From NCBI RefSeq assembly GCF_900155605.1, contig NZ_LT707420.1, forward strand, positions 1,505,539-1,569,538: DNA of 64,000 bases, written 5' to 3'. Under the pieces are notes generated by a model that searched no databases, was not told the origin of the DNA, and saw only the letters and a program-made list of their open reading frames with translations. Position numbers and translations under genes: made by a program. Of this stretch, positions 46,909 through 55,389 are shown piece by piece. Source of the DNA: Actinomyces marseillensis (GTDB lineage Bacteria; Actinomycetota; Actinomycetes; Actinomycetales; Actinomycetaceae). Position 1 is the stretch's first letter. Each line of letters opens with the position of its first letter.

Positions 46909-48159
46909 TTAGAATGAACGATCGTTCGCTTGAGGGTAATACCGATGGAACTTGCGATAGTGGTTGAGCTTTTGCAGATGCAAAGTGATCGATCGGCGAA
47001 GATCCCTATCACGCGAGTAGAACAGCGGGTCAAATCGCTTTCCACTGCGAATCAAACCACGCACCCGTTTCGCGAGCTCGGGATCGCGTAGGTAGCGCAT
47101 GAGCAGACGATCGGGAACCATCGAGTACAAGATCTCCTCGTGGACCTCATCGCGCTCCCGTGAAAGACATTTAACTAAGTCGTCAACCATCGGAATCATT
47201 GGGTTGTGCCCAGCGGCGGTCATGTACCAGCTGTTACGACCAATTCGCGGATTGACTTCGAAGAAGAGCGCCCGTCCATCGCGTGGATCAATTTTCACGT
47301 CAAAATTCGCAAACCCACGGTAGTTGGCAGCTTCGAGAATACGCTGAGCATCCGCCCACAACTGTGGGAAAGATTCAGTAATCATGGCAACCGGATTACC
47401 GATCATGGTCGGAGCATGGTCTTCAAGAAGCACGCGCGCTGACCCGATCAGCGTCATGCGTCCCTTCGAGTCCACATACGCGGTCACCGAGCGCATCTGC
47501 GTGTTGTCACCAGGAATCAGCTCCTGAACAACGAAGTCTCCCTTAAAACCGACCTCTCCCAAACGTGCCCACAGTTCATCGAGTTCTTGGGCACTCTCGA
47601 CAAACCAGATCTTGCGCTTTCCTTCGAATTCCAGCCCGTCGTAGTCATTACCTCGAGCAGCTTTAGCGACCACGGGAAAGGCAAAGGGAATCTTAGGCGC
47701 AACCCAGGCCTCGGCAGTGGAGAAATCTCGGAAAGAAACAACGACGGTTGCCGGTGTAGGAACGCCCAAATCATTGCATAAGCGAGCGAATGCCCCCTTG
47801 TCGGTCACATAGTCGATGACTTCCATGGAGGGGAAGGGCAATGCGTAATGAGCGCTGAGCGCATCCCAATTCCTCGCGACGAACTCGGAATGGAGGTCAT
47901 GATTGGCGACCAGAACCAAAGCACGATCGGAATAGGTCGATGCAATGCGCATCAAAGTCTCAAGCAAAACCTCATCTGAGGCATGCGCAATGATCGGCTG
48001 GACATGGCAAAACGACGAGCGCGCGATTGAAACCGTCGGAGCATGGGAAAGGACAATCGAAGTAGCTCCGTAGGCCTCGTGGAAAGAACGCGCCAAAGCG
48101 TAGACTCCAAAATCTCCGCCCAAAAGAACAGGCTGCACAGGAGCGTCGGCCACAGTCAT
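46909..48159 (-). CDS. ATP-grasp carboxylate-amine ligase
   Basis: A 416-residue ATP-grasp enzyme. An N-terminal Rossmann-like part (VLLGGDFGVYALARSFHEAYG) is followed by the ATP-binding region (FPVVAKAARGNDYDGLEFEG; FKGDFVVQELIPGDN) and metal-binding residues in ANFDVKIDP and LFFEVNPRIGRNSWY. Such enzymes join a carboxylate to an amine using ATP; D-aspartate ligases that add D-Asp to the peptidoglycan stem are of this type. The start at 48159 is preceded by GAGA only. Because it sits immediately before a FemAB-type gene, a role in making the cross-bridge is proposed; the exact substrate is unknown. Confidence 0.85.
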   Translation of the reverse strand: MTVADAPVQPVLLGGDFGVYALARSFHEAYGATSIVLSHAPTVSIARSSFCHVQPIIAHASDEVLLETLMRIASTYSDRALVLVANHDLHSEFVARNWDALSAHYALPFPSMEVIDYVTDKGAFARLCNDLGVPTPATVVVSFRDFSTAEAWVAPKIPFAFPVVAKAARGNDYDGLEFEGKRKIWFVESAQELDELWARLGEVGFKGDFVVQELIPGDNTQMRSVTAYVDSKGRMTLIGSARVLLEDHAPTMIGNPVAMITESFPQLWADAQRILEAANYRGFANFDVKIDPRDGRALFFEVNPRIGRNSWYMTAAGHNPMIPMVDDLVKCLSRERDEVHEEILYSMVPDRLLMRYLRDPELAKRVRGLIRSGKRFDPLFYSRDRDLRRSITLHLQKLNHYRKFHRYYPQANDRSF

Positions 48160-48182
48160 CGTTTCTCTTTCGCTCGATAGAG

Positions 48183-48215
48183 GTGAACCCCTCCAGCATA
48201 GCGGAAGGGGTTCAC
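48183..48215 (-). terminator. Possible terminator after the suf operon
   Basis: A 10-bp inverted repeat (48183-48192 with 48206-48215) with two further G-C pairs beyond a bulge lies 19 bases after the sufT stop. No clear U-tract follows, so termination may be partial. It is also only 24 bases ahead of the ATP-grasp start. Confidence 0.5.
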
Positions 48216-48233
48216 ACACAGGGGACTACGCGC

Positions 48234-48701
48234 TCAGACGTTAAAGCCGATCGCGCGAAGCTGTTCACGTCCATCGCTGGTGATTCGATCTGGACCCCAG
48301 GCTGGCATCCAGACCCAATTGATCAGAACATCGTTGGAAAGCGGAGCTAACACCATCTGAGCTTGACGTTCGATCACATCGGTCAAGGGGCAAGCAGCGG
48401 AGGTCAGCGTCATGTCAATGACAACGGCATCATTGGACGAGATGTTGATCCCATAGACCAGGCCAAGGTCAACAATATTGATCCCAAGTTCGGGGTCAAT
48501 GACATCCTTGAGCGCCTCGAGGACATCTACTCCAGCGATAGTCCCATCTTCTCTGATATCAGTGCCCTCAATATTGAAAACGTTCCCAGGAGCGGGTGCA
48601 TCACTGTGAGAAGCAGCTGACTCTGGCAGAGTCGAGGCCGCAGGAGCAAAGCGTTGCTCAACGGCATCGTTTTGTGCCATCGGGTTGGAAGAAGTATCCA
48701 T
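48234..48701 (-). CDS. sufT: SufT-like MIP18/DUF59 iron-sulfur assembly protein
   Basis: A 155-residue protein with a disordered Ala/Ser/Pro-rich start (residues 1-55) and a MIP18-type domain from about residue 60: VLEALKDVIDPELGINIVDLG, MTLTSAACPLTDVIERQ with a conserved Cys, and WVWMPAWGPDRITSDGREQL. SufT-type proteins help mature Fe-S enzymes. I chose the ATG at 48701, which overlaps the sufU stop as TAATG and has AGGAG nine bases upstream. It is the last gene of the suf operon. Confidence 0.9.
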   Translation of the reverse strand: MDTSSNPMAQNDAVEQRFAPAASTLPESAASHSDAPAPGNVFNIEGTDIREDGTIAGVDVLEALKDVIDPELGINIVDLGLVYGINISSNDAVVIDMTLTSAACPLTDVIERQAQMVLAPLSNDVLINWVWMPAWGPDRITSDGREQLRAIGFNV

Positions 48702-49168
48702 TACTCGTTTTCTCCTGCAATATCGGTTCCAAGCTGCGCGAGAGCATCGCGCAGCGCATACCAACCAAGAAGCGCGCACTTGACACGATTGGGGAACTGA
48801 GAAGTTCCCTCCAAGGCAGCCGCGTCTTCTAATAGGTCCAAAGTGTCATCATCCACGCCTTGCCCTCGTGAATGCATCATTGTTTCCATCGCGGAATAGA
48901 GCTCACGTACTCGAGCAAGATCCGCACCTGCAACCATGTCAGAGAGCATCGAGAGGGATGCCTGAGAGATCGAACAGCCGTCCCCATCCCACGCTAAGGA
49001 CTCGATGACACCGGAGTCACTCAGTGTCACGCCCAAGGTCGTTTCATCTCCGCAGGTCGGGTTGACCTGATGAGAAGAGGCGGATAACTCAGTGGGATTA
49101 CCGCAGCCGTGACGCTCGCGAGCATGATCGAGAATCACCTGCTGGTACATCTGTTCCAAGCTTGACAT
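48701..49168 (-). CDS. sufU: Iron-sulfur scaffold/sulfur-transfer protein SufU
   Basis: A 155-residue IscU-like protein. Its zinc-site ligands are in NPTCGDE, GDGCSISQASLSML and RVKCALLGWYAL, the three conserved cysteines plus the Asp of the first motif; the Gly/Ser-rich insertion between them is SufU-type rather than IscU-type. SufU accepts sulfur from SufS in actinobacteria and Firmicutes, replacing SufE. I chose the ATG at 49168, which overlaps the sufS stop as TGATG and has GGAGG six bases upstream. Confidence 0.93.
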   Translation of the reverse strand: MSSLEQMYQQVILDHARERHGCGNPTELSASSHQVNPTCGDETTLGVTLSDSGVIESLAWDGDGCSISQASLSMLSDMVAGADLARVRELYSAMETMMHSRGQGVDDDTLDLLEDAAALEGTSQFPNRVKCALLGWYALRDALAQLGTDIAGENE

Positions 49169-50445
49169 CAGCAACCTCCAAAATAGGAACGAACCTGGCC
49201 AAGTGCATCAATAAAACGGTCGACCTCTTCACGCGAAGTCGTCGGCCCGATTGACGCGCGCGACGAAGAACGAACACCAAAGAAGCTATGAAGCGGAATC
49301 GCGCAGTGATGGCCGACTCGCACCGCAACATCATGAGAATCAAGAACTTGACCCACATCATGAGGATGAACTCCATCAACGGCGAAAGCAACAACACCGA
49401 TACGTTCAAATTCTGAGCCGGGCCCAAGAACACGCACTCCGTCGATTCCGCTAATTCCGTCAAGCATGTAGGCGGTTAAAACGCGCTCGTGTTCGGCAAC
49501 GCGGTCCATGCCAATAGCGGATAGGTAGCGCAGCGCCGCACTCCAGCCAACAATTTGAGCGATGGGCTGGCTACCAGCTTCAAATCGTTCAGGAGCCGGC
49601 ATGAAACTCGAGCTCTCCATAGTGACGTTTTCGATCATTGAACCACCGGTGAGAACCGGAGGCATCGCGTCGAGGAGCTCTCTCTTGCCCCAAAGCGCGC
49701 CGACTCCCGTTGGGCCGAGCATCTTATGCGACGAAAAGACGGCGAAATCGACGCCCAAGTCGCGAACGTTGATTGGCATGTGTGCACTGGACTGACAGGT
49801 ATCCAAGAGAACCAAAGCACCGCACTCGCGTGCCCGAGAAACAATTTGGTTCACGGGTGAGACCGCACCGGTCACATTTGAGACATGGGTAAAGGCGACC
49901 AGTCGCGTACGCTCGTTGATGACATCGAGTGTATCGGTATCGATTCGTCCGTCCTCATGCAAATCAAGCCAGCGCAGTTCGGCACCGGTTGCCTGACACA
50001 ACTGCTGCCAGGGAACAAGGTTCGCATGGTGTTCAGCCCTAGTTACGACAATGCGATCCCCCGGAGCGAGCGCAAGAGGGTTGCCTGCGCTCTCCCCCGG
50101 CCCAGTCGCATTGCGAATCGCCAAGGCCACAAGATTAATCGCCTCGGTTGCATTCTTCGTCCACACGATTTCGTCGGCTCGCGCACCGATAAAGCTGGCA
50201 AGGACCGAGCGACCTTCTTCAAAAGCGGCAGTTGATTCATCGCCAAGGAGGTGAGTCCCCCGATGCACTGCCCCATTAGTCGAGCGATAAAACTCAGTGA
50301 TCGCTTCAATCACTGGTGTCGGCTTTTGTGAAGTCGCACTGAAATCGAGATAAGCGATCGCCTGGCCGCCGCGGCCGACACGTCCCAAGATGGGAAAGTC
50401 GGCACGCAGGCGGCTCAGCTCACGAAGCGAAAAATCTTCAGACAC
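49168..50445 (-). CDS. sufS: Cysteine desulfurase SufS
   Basis: PLP-dependent group II cysteine desulfurase that releases sulfur from cysteine for cluster assembly. The 425 residues contain ATSQKPTPVIEAITEFY, NATEAINLVALA, LDTCQSSAHMPINVRDL, the PLP Lys in VFSSHKMLGPTGVGALWG (near residue 240) and the sulfur-carrying Cys in VRVGHHCAIPLH near residue 377. It begins nine bases after the sufC stop with a GTG codon and a weak GAAG site. Confidence 0.96.
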   Translation of the reverse strand: MSEDFSLRELSRLRADFPILGRVGRGGQAIAYLDFSATSQKPTPVIEAITEFYRSTNGAVHRGTHLLGDESTAAFEEGRSVLASFIGARADEIVWTKNATEAINLVALAIRNATGPGESAGNPLALAPGDRIVVTRAEHHANLVPWQQLCQATGAELRWLDLHEDGRIDTDTLDVINERTRLVAFTHVSNVTGAVSPVNQIVSRARECGALVLLDTCQSSAHMPINVRDLGVDFAVFSSHKMLGPTGVGALWGKRELLDAMPPVLTGGSMIENVTMESSSFMPAPERFEAGSQPIAQIVGWSAALRYLSAIGMDRVAEHERVLTAYMLDGISGIDGVRVLGPGSEFERIGVVAFAVDGVHPHDVGQVLDSHDVAVRVGHHCAIPLHSFFGVRSSSRASIGPTTSREEVDRFIDALGQVRSYFGGC

Positions 50446-50454
50446 GGATCAGGG

Positions 50455-51207
50455 TCACTTCTCCAAGTAGGAATCGTAGCCGTTCTCTTCAAGCTCATCG
50501 GCCAGTTCAGGACCACCCTGCGCAGCAACCTGACCGTTCACGAAGACGTGAACATGGCTGGGCTTGATGTAGCGCAAAATGCGAGTGTAGTGGGTGATGA
50601 GCATGACGCCGCAACCGGTGTTTCCATGGACGCGGTTCACGCCTTCAGAGACGATACGCAAGGCATCAACGTCAAGACCGGAGTCAGTCTCATCCAAAAT
50701 CGCGAAGGAAGGCTTGAGGAGCTCCATCTGCAGGATCTCGAGGCGCTTCTTTTCACCACCGGAGAAACCGACGTTGACATCACGTTCGGCGAAGCTGGGA
50801 TCCATGCGTAGGTTTTCCATTGCCTGGTTGACGTCCTTGACCCAGTGACGCAGCTGAGGCGCTTGGCCGTCGATGGCGGTCTTGGCGGTACGCAGGAAGT
50901 TCGAGACGGAAACACCCGCAACCTCGACCGGGTACTGCATTGCCAAGAAGAGGCCCGCCTTGGCGCGCTCATCGACGCTCATGTCAAGGATCGAGGCGTC
51001 ATCGAGGTAGGCTTCACCGCTGGTGATCTCGTAGGCGGGGTGCCCCGCGAGAGCATAAGCCAAGGTGGACTTACCAGAGCCATTGGGGCCCATGATTGCG
51101 TGAATCTCACCGGAGTTAATGGTCAGATTAACGCCCTTCAAAATTTCCTTCGGTCCTTCAGCGGTCTCAACCGATGCGTGAAGGTCTTTAATCGTCAAAG
51201 TCGACAT
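50455..51207 (-). CDS. sufC: Fe-S assembly ATPase SufC
   Basis: ABC-type ATPase that forms the SufBC2D scaffold. The 250 residues contain Walker A GPNGSGKST (about 40-48), the Q-loop FLAMQYPVEVAG, signature FSGGEKKRLEILQ, Walker B FAILDETDSGLD and ITHYTRILRYIKP. I chose the ATG at 51207 because AGGAG lies seven bases upstream; the frame continues 11 codons further without conservation. A 62-base gap to sufD is the longest in the operon except at the sufR end. Confidence 0.96.
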   Translation of the reverse strand: MSTLTIKDLHASVETAEGPKEILKGVNLTINSGEIHAIMGPNGSGKSTLAYALAGHPAYEITSGEAYLDDASILDMSVDERAKAGLFLAMQYPVEVAGVSVSNFLRTAKTAIDGQAPQLRHWVKDVNQAMENLRMDPSFAERDVNVGFSGGEKKRLEILQMELLKPSFAILDETDSGLDVDALRIVSEGVNRVHGNTGCGVMLITHYTRILRYIKPSHVHVFVNGQVAAQGGPELADELEENGYDSYLEK

Positions 51208-51269
51208 TGTTTTTCTCCTCTTCGGCGCTAGACGCCGCACTGTAGTTCTCGTACTACTGTCGTGTAGCC

Positions 51270-52451
51270 TCAGGCGCCAAGAGCGGCGCGTTCCAGTTCC
51301 TTTTCGATGGCGTTCATCAGGTGTTCCTGCACCTGGGGCACGCCGATTTGCTCAATGAGTTCGGCAAAGAAGCCTCGCACGACCAGACGTCGTGCATCGG
51401 CCTCGGCAATTCCGCGGCTCATGAGATAGAAGAGTTGTTCATCATCGAAGCGTCCCGTTGCCGAGGCGTGGCCTGCTCCGATGATTTCACCATTCTCGAT
51501 CTCCAAGTTCGGGACAGAGTCTGCCTTCGCACCTTCACTGAGCACAAGATTGCGGTTGAGCTCGTAGGTATCGGTTCCATCGGCAGCTTCACGAATGAGG
51601 CAGTCCCCGATCCACACCGAGTGAGCGTCTTTCCCCTGCAACGCACCCTTGTAGGTCACGCGAGAGTAGCAATTAGGCTGCGAATGATCAACGAAGACTC
51701 GGTGTTCCAAGTGCTGACCCGAATCAACGAAGTACAGGCCGAGCATGGTGAGCTCGCCACCGGGGCCTCGGTAATCGGTGTCGGAGCAGATACGCACTAA
51801 GTCGCCACCCAAGGTCACGATGATGTGACGGACCTTCGCGTCGCGTCCGATCGCAATACGGTGGTTGGAGGCGTGCAGGAATTCATCATCCCATTCTTGA
51901 ATGGAAACGATCGTAAGGTCCGAGGCGTCACCTGCCTCGATCTCAACGGTCTGATTGAGCGCGCCATGCCCGCCGCCTCGATGATTCATGACAATGGTGG
52001 CGACCGATTGCGACTCGACGCGAAGGGCTAGATGCTGGACTCGAGTCGCCTCGTCTCCATCAATGTCAATCATGATCGGAGCCGATAGCTCGGTCTTCTT
52101 CGGAACCGTAACAATCTGTGCGCTTGTGAAGGCGTTCCATGCCACAACCGAAGTACGGTCTCCGGGCGCAAGCACGCTACCAAGACGTTGATCATCACGA
52201 GTAACTTCTTCAACAAGGACTTCTTCGGGAGCATCGATACGCACACCCAAAGATTCAGACTCAAAGTTCTGAGTTTCGAAGAGTTTCTCAATGCGACGCA
52301 TTGGAGTAAAACGCCAGTCTTCTTCACGTCCGTGAGGGACGGCAATATCGCTCAGCGAAAACGAGGTCGGGCGATCTCCACGCGAGGAATGTGCCACCGG
52401 GGCTCCCGCTCCATGAGAATGCGGACGGGCCATGGTCTCTTGGGTCGTCAT
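51270..52451 (-). CDS. sufD: Fe-S assembly scaffold subunit SufD
   Basis: A 393-residue SufB/SufD-family protein with a long beta-helix. The N-terminal part (PHGREEDWRFTPMRRIEKLFE) and C-terminal SATGRFDDEQLFYLMSRGIAEADARRLVVRGFFAELI are characteristic of SufD. It pairs with SufB in the scaffold and takes part in iron loading. Its ATG overlaps the sufB stop as TGATG, with AAGGA about 11 bases upstream. Confidence 0.94.
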   Translation of the reverse strand: MTTQETMARPHSHGAGAPVAHSSRGDRPTSFSLSDIAVPHGREEDWRFTPMRRIEKLFETQNFESESLGVRIDAPEEVLVEEVTRDDQRLGSVLAPGDRTSVVAWNAFTSAQIVTVPKKTELSAPIMIDIDGDEATRVQHLALRVESQSVATIVMNHRGGGHGALNQTVEIEAGDASDLTIVSIQEWDDEFLHASNHRIAIGRDAKVRHIIVTLGGDLVRICSDTDYRGPGGELTMLGLYFVDSGQHLEHRVFVDHSQPNCYSRVTYKGALQGKDAHSVWIGDCLIREAADGTDTYELNRNLVLSEGAKADSVPNLEIENGEIIGAGHASATGRFDDEQLFYLMSRGIAEADARRLVVRGFFAELIEQIGVPQVQEHLMNAIEKELERAALGA

Positions 52452-53893
52452 CAGCCAACAGATCCTTCCATCTGCAATTCAATAAGTCGGTTTAATTCGA
52501 GGGCGTATTCCATAGGAAGTTCCTTGGCAATCGGCTCAACAAAGCCGCGCACGATGGTCGCCATGGCCTCGTTCTCATCCAAGCCGCGGCTCATCAGATA
52601 GAAAAGCTGGTCCGCAGACACCTTAGAGACCGTTGCCTCGTGTCCCATTTCAACGTCGTCCGTGCGCACGTCGACATAGGGGTAGGTATCGGTACGCGAA
52701 ACCTTGTCGACCAAAAGCGCATCACACAGAACATTCGACTTGGAATGACGTGCTCGCGCATTGATTTGCACGAGGCCACGGTAGGAGGTACGCCCACCGC
52801 CGCGAGAGACCGACTTTGAGACGATCGAAGAAGACGTATGCGGCGCCATGTGCACCATCTTTGCGCCTGTATCTTGCTGCTGCCCGGGACCGGCGAAGCC
52901 GATCGACAAGGTCTCGCCGCGGGCATGTTCACCCATGAGGAAGCATGCCGGGTACTTCATAGTGATGGCGGCACCCATATTGCCGTCAACCCATTCCATG
53001 GTCCCGCCCTCTTCAACCATGGCACGCTGAGTCACCAAGTTAAGGACGTTAGTCGACCAGTTCTGAACCGTCGTGTAGCGAACGCGAGCGCCCCTCTTAA
53101 CGAAAATCTCGATGACACCGGAGTGCAAGGAATTCTCGTCATAAATCGGAGCGGTACAACCCTCAACATAGTGGACGTAAGAACCCTCGTCCGCGATGAT
53201 GAGCGTTCGTTCGAACTGTCCCATTGCCTGAGTGTTAATGCGGAAGTAGGCCTGCAGAGGAATGTTCACATGCACACCCGGCGGAACGTAGACGAAAGAT
53301 CCACCCGACCACGCAGCTGTGTTGAGTGCAGAGAACTTGTTGTCACCGGAAGGAACACACTTACCGAAATATTCTTCGAAGATTTCGGGATGTTCACGCA
53401 AACCAGTGTCTGTGTCCGTGAAAATCACACCTTGACGTTCAAGATCTTCTTGAATCTGCTGGTAGACGACCTCGGACTCATACTGAGCCGCGACACCCGA
53501 AACAAGGCGGTTCTTTTCGGCTTCTGGAATGCCCAGACGATCGTAGGTATCGCGAATTTCTTCAGGAAGGTCTTCCCAGTCATTAACCTGACGATCAGTC
53601 GGACGCACGTAGTACTTGAATGCATCGAAATCAACGTGCGACAAATCCGGACCCCAGGTGGGCATCGGCTTGCGTTCGAAGAGTTCCAACGCCTTGAGGC
53701 GGCGTTCACGCATCCACTGAGGTTCATCCTTTACATCGGAGATGTAACGAACGACCGACTCGTTGATCCCAAGAGGGACGTCTTTCGAATAGTCATCGTT
53801 ATCGTGCCACCCATACTCATAGGCGCCGATGGAACTGATGATCTCATCGTCACTCAGAGTAGTTGCGTCGGTGACCGGTGGTGACTGGGTCAT
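52451..53893 (-). CDS. sufB: Fe-S assembly scaffold subunit SufB
   Basis: A 480-residue scaffold protein on which [4Fe-4S] clusters are built. Hallmarks are AYEYGWHDNDDYSKDVPLG, SGVAAQYESEVVYQQI, WSGGSFVYVPPGVHVNIPLQAY, EGCTAPIYDENSLHSGVIE and the C-terminal TVSKVSADQLFYLMSRGL. I chose the ATG at 53893 because GAGGA lies about six bases upstream; the frame is open 36 codons further into the sufR end, without conserved residues. No intein is present, unlike M. tuberculosis SufB. Confidence 0.96.
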   Translation of the reverse strand: MTQSPPVTDATTLSDDEIISSIGAYEYGWHDNDDYSKDVPLGINESVVRYISDVKDEPQWMRERRLKALELFERKPMPTWGPDLSHVDFDAFKYYVRPTDRQVNDWEDLPEEIRDTYDRLGIPEAEKNRLVSGVAAQYESEVVYQQIQEDLERQGVIFTDTDTGLREHPEIFEEYFGKCVPSGDNKFSALNTAAWSGGSFVYVPPGVHVNIPLQAYFRINTQAMGQFERTLIIADEGSYVHYVEGCTAPIYDENSLHSGVIEIFVKRGARVRYTTVQNWSTNVLNLVTQRAMVEEGGTMEWVDGNMGAAITMKYPACFLMGEHARGETLSIGFAGPGQQQDTGAKMVHMAPHTSSSIVSKSVSRGGGRTSYRGLVQINARARHSKSNVLCDALLVDKVSRTDTYPYVDVRTDDVEMGHEATVSKVSADQLFYLMSRGLDENEAMATIVRGFVEPIAKELPMEYALELNRLIELQMEGSVG

Positions 53894-53931
53894 ATTTTTC
53901 CTCGTCAATTCGGTTATTTCTGGAGTGCGAG

Positions 53932-54624
53932 CTACTTGCGAAGAGCGGCTCGCGCTGCGGGTGAGATCACGGGCGTTGCCACAGGAATGTGGGTCGTACA
54001 CACATGTTCTCCGCCTGCAAGGGTTGCAAGTCGTTGGACATGAACATTGAGCAGTCGCGAGAAAGCGGCAGTTTCAGCCTCGCAGAGCTGCGGAAAATCA
54101 CCGGCAACTTGCCGGATCGGGCAGTGACCTTGACACAGTTGCACTGCAAATCCGCCTCCGCCGATCTCTCGCACTGTTGCAGCGTAGCCATCAGCAGTCA
54201 GGGCGTCAGCAAGCGCTTGAGCGCGCAAGCGAGGGTCATGTCCAGCTTCGCGAACAGTCGAGGCGTAGCGCCTTTCAATTTCGCGCGAACGAGCAGCGGC
54301 AAAAGAGTCAATGGCTTCTCCCCCACCAACTTGCCCGAGATAACCCAATGCCTTGACGGCCAGGTCAGAGTAGCTATCGGAAAGCTTTTCGTGAGCACGC
54401 GCGGTTGCGACGTAATGACGGGCCGGACGTCCCCTGCCGCGGCGACCAACCTGAGCAAACTCATGCTCTGCAATTTCACTGTCGGAAAGCAGAATCGTCA
54501 GGTGCCTGCGCACCGCAGCGGTTGTCAACCCAAGGATCCGTGCAATCGTTGATGCTGTGACGGGCCCCTTTTCGACAACAAGATCACGCACCTGCTGCCG
54601 GGTGCGCGCATCACTGATTTCCAC
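53932..54624 (-). CDS. sufR: Iron-sulfur regulator SufR
   Basis: A 230-residue transcription factor with an N-terminal winged helix (STIARILGLTTAAVRRHLTIL, about residues 22-42) followed by RGRGRPARHY, and a C-terminal region with four cysteines: two in LCQGHCPIR, one in PQLCEAE and one in EHVCTTH. In cyanobacterial and mycobacterial SufR such cysteines hold an Fe-S cluster, and the protein represses the suf operon. I chose the GTG at 54624 (GGAGG five bases upstream) over an upstream TTG. It is the first gene of sufR-B-D-C-S-U-T, and a CAAC-N6-GTTG palindrome lies in its promoter. Confidence 0.94.
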   Translation of the reverse strand: MEISDARTRQQVRDLVVEKGPVTASTIARILGLTTAAVRRHLTILLSDSEIAEHEFAQVGRRGRGRPARHYVATARAHEKLSDSYSDLAVKALGYLGQVGGGEAIDSFAAARSREIERRYASTVREAGHDPRLRAQALADALTADGYAATVREIGGGGFAVQLCQGHCPIRQVAGDFPQLCEAETAAFSRLLNVHVQRLATLAGGEHVCTTHIPVATPVISPAARAALRK

Positions 54625-54672
54625 GCTGCCCTCCAAGCGAATCTACATTCACAACTCTTGAATCTCAGGAAA

Positions 54673-54678
54673 ATCATA
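54673..54678 (-). promoter_or_regulatory. Candidate -10 box of the suf operon
   Basis: TATGAT on the minus strand lies 48 bases upstream of the sufR GTG. No clear -35 hexamer is found at 16-18 bases; the SufR-type palindrome lies in that spacer instead, so the promoter would be blocked by a bound repressor. Confidence 0.5.
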
Positions 54679-54689
54679 CGCTCTTTAAG

Positions 54690-54703
54690 CAACATTTTCG
54701 TTG
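54690..54703. promoter_or_regulatory. Putative SufR operator, CAAC-N6-GTTG
   Basis: CAACATTTTCGTTG fits the CAAC-N6-GTTG inverted repeat reported for cyanobacterial SufR binding, and an extra G-C pair extends it to 54689-54704. It lies 11 bases upstream of the -10 candidate and 65 bases upstream of the sufR start, where a repressor would be expected. Identification rests on motif match and position. Confidence 0.6.
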
Positions 54704-54762
54704 CGAAATACCCGGTAGAACAGGCGACTCATGTCACAGAATTTGGGCCGAAGGTCCTGAAT

Positions 54763-55380
54763 CTATCGAAGCCAAGGGGATGATACCCCTCTGAGTTCCC
54801 ATCCGCGCCTGCGTGCTGCTTCGGTTGCAAGAACAGCGCAGACCGTCGAGGCGTTGTGCAAACGCCCCTGCAATGCCGCAGTGACGGCATCATCGAGCTT
54901 GACCCACTGATATTCGAAATCAGCCTCTTCATCTTCTCGATCGAAGGGAGTCTGTGTCTGTGAGAGCTCGCGTGCGAGGAAAATACGGATCGATTCCGAC
55001 GAGCAGCCCGGGGAATTAAAGATATCCAGGAGAACATCCCATTGCTCCGCAACAAGGTCTGCCTCTTCGGCGAGTTCTCGCTGAGCTCCAACCAGCGGGT
55101 CTTCTCCCGGAATGTCGAGGAGTCCAGCCGGTACTTCCCATAGCTTGGCGCCGACCGGGTGACGGTACTGACGTTCGAGGAGAATCTCTTCTTCTCCCCC
55201 GTCACCGCGAAGAGCGACGATAACGACCGCCCCCGGATGAGACATGTACTCGCGAAGGATCGGTTCCTGTGCTTCATTCAGGACTAATTCGTCGCGCTGA
55301 ATACCGAAAACCTTTCCAGAAAAAACCTCGCGCGACGAAAGAGTCTGAACGGGAACGTGTTGGTCACGAATCTCAGTCAT
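54763..55380 (-). CDS. Nudix hydrolase, ADP-ribose pyrophosphatase type
   Basis: A 205-residue Nudix protein. The box runs from AGLLDIPGEDP to QRELAEEADL (about residues 87-107), preceded by RQYRHPVGAKLWEVP, which is typical of ADP-ribose pyrophosphatases. The conserved E-E pair in EEADFEYQWVKLDDA supports this group. The start at 55380 has GAGGA six bases upstream. It follows steB by nine bases; in M. tuberculosis the gene after Rv1698 (via pyrG) is also an ADP-ribose pyrophosphatase. Confidence 0.9.
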   Translation of the reverse strand: MTEIRDQHVPVQTLSSREVFSGKVFGIQRDELVLNEAQEPILREYMSHPGAVVIVALRGDGGEEEILLERQYRHPVGAKLWEVPAGLLDIPGEDPLVGAQRELAEEADLVAEQWDVLLDIFNSPGCSSESIRIFLARELSQTQTPFDREDEEADFEYQWVKLDDAVTAALQGRLHNASTVCAVLATEAARRRGWELRGVSSPWLR

Positions 55381-55389
55381 GGTCATTCC

